From: Planctomycetaceae bacterium
GTDB lineage: Bacteria > Planctomycetota > Planctomycetia > Planctomycetales > Planctomycetaceae
Direction of reading: 5' to 3'
Assembly: GCA_020426065.1 (NCBI GenBank)
Contig: JAGQQT010000221.1
Span: 1-6,842 of the forward strand
Length of the DNA: 6,842 nt
Notes under the pieces: model-generated
What the model was told of the DNA's origin: nothing
Databases searched by the model: none
The model's input: only the letters and a program-made list of their open reading frames with translations
Program-made: the position numbers and the translations under genes
Shown here: in pieces, positions 5,417-6,842 of the stretch
How the letters are laid out: each line of letters starts with the position of its first letter
How positions within the stretch are numbered: position 1 is the first letter of the stretch

Positions 5417-6842
5417 GATGGCCTGGCAACAACATAATACTTCACTCTGGTTGTCGTGGCGTCTTAAGCAGATGCCAATGCAGATTTGTTTTGCCCTTTT
5501 GATATCCTTGCTCGGCTTACGGGTTGGATTTGGTCAGGAGTCCGTTCAGCCGAGCATGTCTTACTCCGCTGCTATTCCGATTGATGCAGGAGGAATGCCA
5601 CTTGATTTTCAATCTCATGCCGCGATGAGACTGGTGGACTGGGATCGCGATGGTGGACTGGATCTGCTGATTGGCGATGGCAAAGGGGCGGTCTGGATCT
5701 GTCGCTCAACTCGCGCCTCCTCCAATCTGAAGTTTGCTTCTCCACAATTAGTCAAAGCTGGTTCGCTCGATCATTGGGGAACATCCTACACCGGTGCTTT
5801 ACTGGCAAACCTGGTGGGGAACGAACTTCCGGATCTGGTTGTCGCTCATTCGGGAAATCAGATCTGGGTTCATGAGAACCGGGGCACACGGACCCAGCCA
5901 CGATTCCTGGAACAGGCTTTGAAGTTTCAGACTCAGGAGAATTGTCAGGGGCGGTTCGATGTAGGTGACTGGGATGGAGATGGCCTTGTAGATCTTGTGA
6001 CAGGCTCATTTGGAGGAGCGTTGGTCTGGCATCGGAATCAGGGGACACGCACCAGTCCCAGATATGATGAAGGGGAATCCTTTCAGAATATCAGTCAGGC
6101 ATACAACAGCCATCCTCGTCTGTTCGATTTCAATCAGGATGGCCATCTGGATCTGTTGCTGGGAGTCAACTGGGGGACGGTGAATCTGTATGTCAATCAG
6201 GGACAGGCAGAAACTCCCCTCCTGGTTTCTGGTGGTCAATTTACATGGGCAGAAAATGGCTCCGCACTCAACATTCGCGACTTGAATGGTGATGACACCA
6301 CTCCAGATCTGGGAGATCTGAATGGCGATGGCACACTTGATCTGGTGAGTGGTGGAAAAAATGGCCGTGTGTTTTTCATGCCCGGCGTAGGACTGAACTC
6401 GAGGCTGGAAGTACTAAAGCAGGCGTTGGAAAAACATGGCAACCAGATTACGCAGAAGTTCAATGATGATGTCAAGCTGAGAGCAGAAGTGTTTGGAGCA
6501 CTGAATGCCATTCAGGCTGATCTTCAGGGAGGTCTCGTTTCGAAGGAAGCTCGCGAGCAATTATTTACTCATCTGGCAGGACTCGGAAAACAATATCCTG
6601 AACTTTTCCGCCGGCAGCAATTTGATCTTGAGAAAGCTCCCTACGCTCCTGTGCTGGCAGCTCAGTTCTGGGTGGACGTGTTTGAATCTCTCCCCGAAAC
6701 GAACGAGAACAGGCTCCGTATTGCCGAGGCACTTCAGTTTGAAGGTGGCTATCGTGATATGCTGGTCGATCTGGGAGTGATTTTCATTGACAACAATACC
6801 GCCACACCTGAACAGTTAACCGTGATGCACTCCTTGATGATG
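5415..6842 (+). CDS. Exported FG-GAP/VCBS beta-propeller protein with helical C-terminal region, partial
   Basis: The frame opens at ATG 5415 (or the adjacent 5418; an in-frame TGA at 5400 excludes longer starts) and runs off the right edge after 476 codons. Residues 1-40 look like a signal peptide: basic residues R16/K18, a hydrophobic core about 24-39, then Q41. Residues about 65-325 hold FG-GAP/VCBS propeller blades with Ca-binding DxDxDGxxD loops: D75-D83, D185-D193, D238-D246 and D301-D309. A degenerate blade is at N132-D140 and an extra partial loop at D289. Blades are spaced about 50-60 residues. From about 329 the protein changes to charged, Leu-rich helical sequence to the window edge, which I cannot assign. 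Such propellers usually bind ligands or proteins outside the cell; the C-terminal region would define the real function. An internal ATG at 5472 is a possible alternative start that still leaves the hydrophobic core. Role unknown. Confidence 0.88.
   Translation, partial: MMAWQQHNTSLWLSWRLKQMPMQICFALLISLLGLRVGFGQESVQPSMSYSAAIPIDAGGMPLDFQSHAAMRLVDWDRDGGLDLLIGDGKGAVWICRSTRASSNLKFASPQLVKAGSLDHWGTSYTGALLANLVGNELPDLVVAHSGNQIWVHENRGTRTQPRFLEQALKFQTQENCQGRFDVGDWDGDGLVDLVTGSFGGALVWHRNQGTRTSPRYDEGESFQNISQAYNSHPRLFDFNQDGHLDLLLGVNWGTVNLYVNQGQAETPLLVSGGQFTWAENGSALNIRDLNGDDTTPDLGDLNGDGTLDLVSGGKNGRVFFMPGVGLNSRLEVLKQALEKHGNQITQKFNDDVKLRAEVFGALNAIQADLQGGLVSKEAREQLFTHLAGLGKQYPELFRRQQFDLEKAPYAPVLAAQFWVDVFESLPETNENRLRIAEALQFEGGYRDMLVDLGVIFIDNNTATPEQLTVMHSLMM
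6279..6347 (+). repeat. Imperfect tandem duplication of a calcium-loop coding unit
   Basis: Within the FG-GAP gene two adjacent units encode DLNGDDTTPDLG (residues 289-300) and DLNGDGTLDLV (301-311). The second is a canonical Ca-binding loop and the first a version extended by one residue. The DNA copies have diverged at third codon positions, so the duplication is not recent. Confidence 0.6.

Noticed and set aside
5752..6780. Minus-strand frames of 77-98 codons and a plus-strand frame at 6505-6780
   Set aside because: The FG-GAP frame is continuous from 5415 to the window end and has clear repeats; these are shadows in other frames.

Overview
The window reads as chromosomal DNA of a Gram-negative-type bacterium with an outer membrane: it carries an RND efflux pump, an adaptor lipoprotein and two further exported proteins. 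Base composition is moderate, roughly half G+C by eye. Shine-Dalgarno signals are weak at most starts, and a secreted FG-GAP protein sits beside a class C beta-lactamase-like hydrolase. Together these remind me of Planctomycetota (Gimesia/Rubinisphaera-like), but that is an inference from style, not from a marker gene.

Layout. Positions 1-2598 on the minus strand hold the first 866 codons of an HAE1-type RND permease, which runs off the left edge. Immediately upstream of it, 2610-3854 on the minus strand encodes its periplasmic adaptor (membrane fusion protein), a lipoprotein. The two are 11 bases apart, with a clear ribosome binding site for the permease in the gap, so they form an operon. 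A 252-base divergent spacer (3855-4106) contains several inverted repeats and repeated ACATG-type words and probably carries promoters for both directions. On the plus strand, 4107-5324 encodes an exported serine hydrolase of the beta-lactamase class C / DD-peptidase / esterase family with all three catalytic motifs. After a 90-base gap, 5415-6842 (plus, running off the right edge) encodes an exported FG-GAP/VCBS beta-propeller protein. It continues into a helical C-terminal region that I do not recognise.

How the genes may work together. The adaptor and permease should form a tripartite efflux complex with an outer-membrane TolC-like channel that is not in the window; it may lie beyond the left edge or elsewhere. 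The serine hydrolase and the FG-GAP protein are both exported and point the same way, but nothing in the sequence ties them functionally to the pump. No RNA genes, mobile elements, CRISPR arrays or convincing terminators were seen. I found no clear evidence for a new multi-gene system. The least explained items are the helical C-terminal region of the FG-GAP protein and the motif cluster in the divergent spacer.
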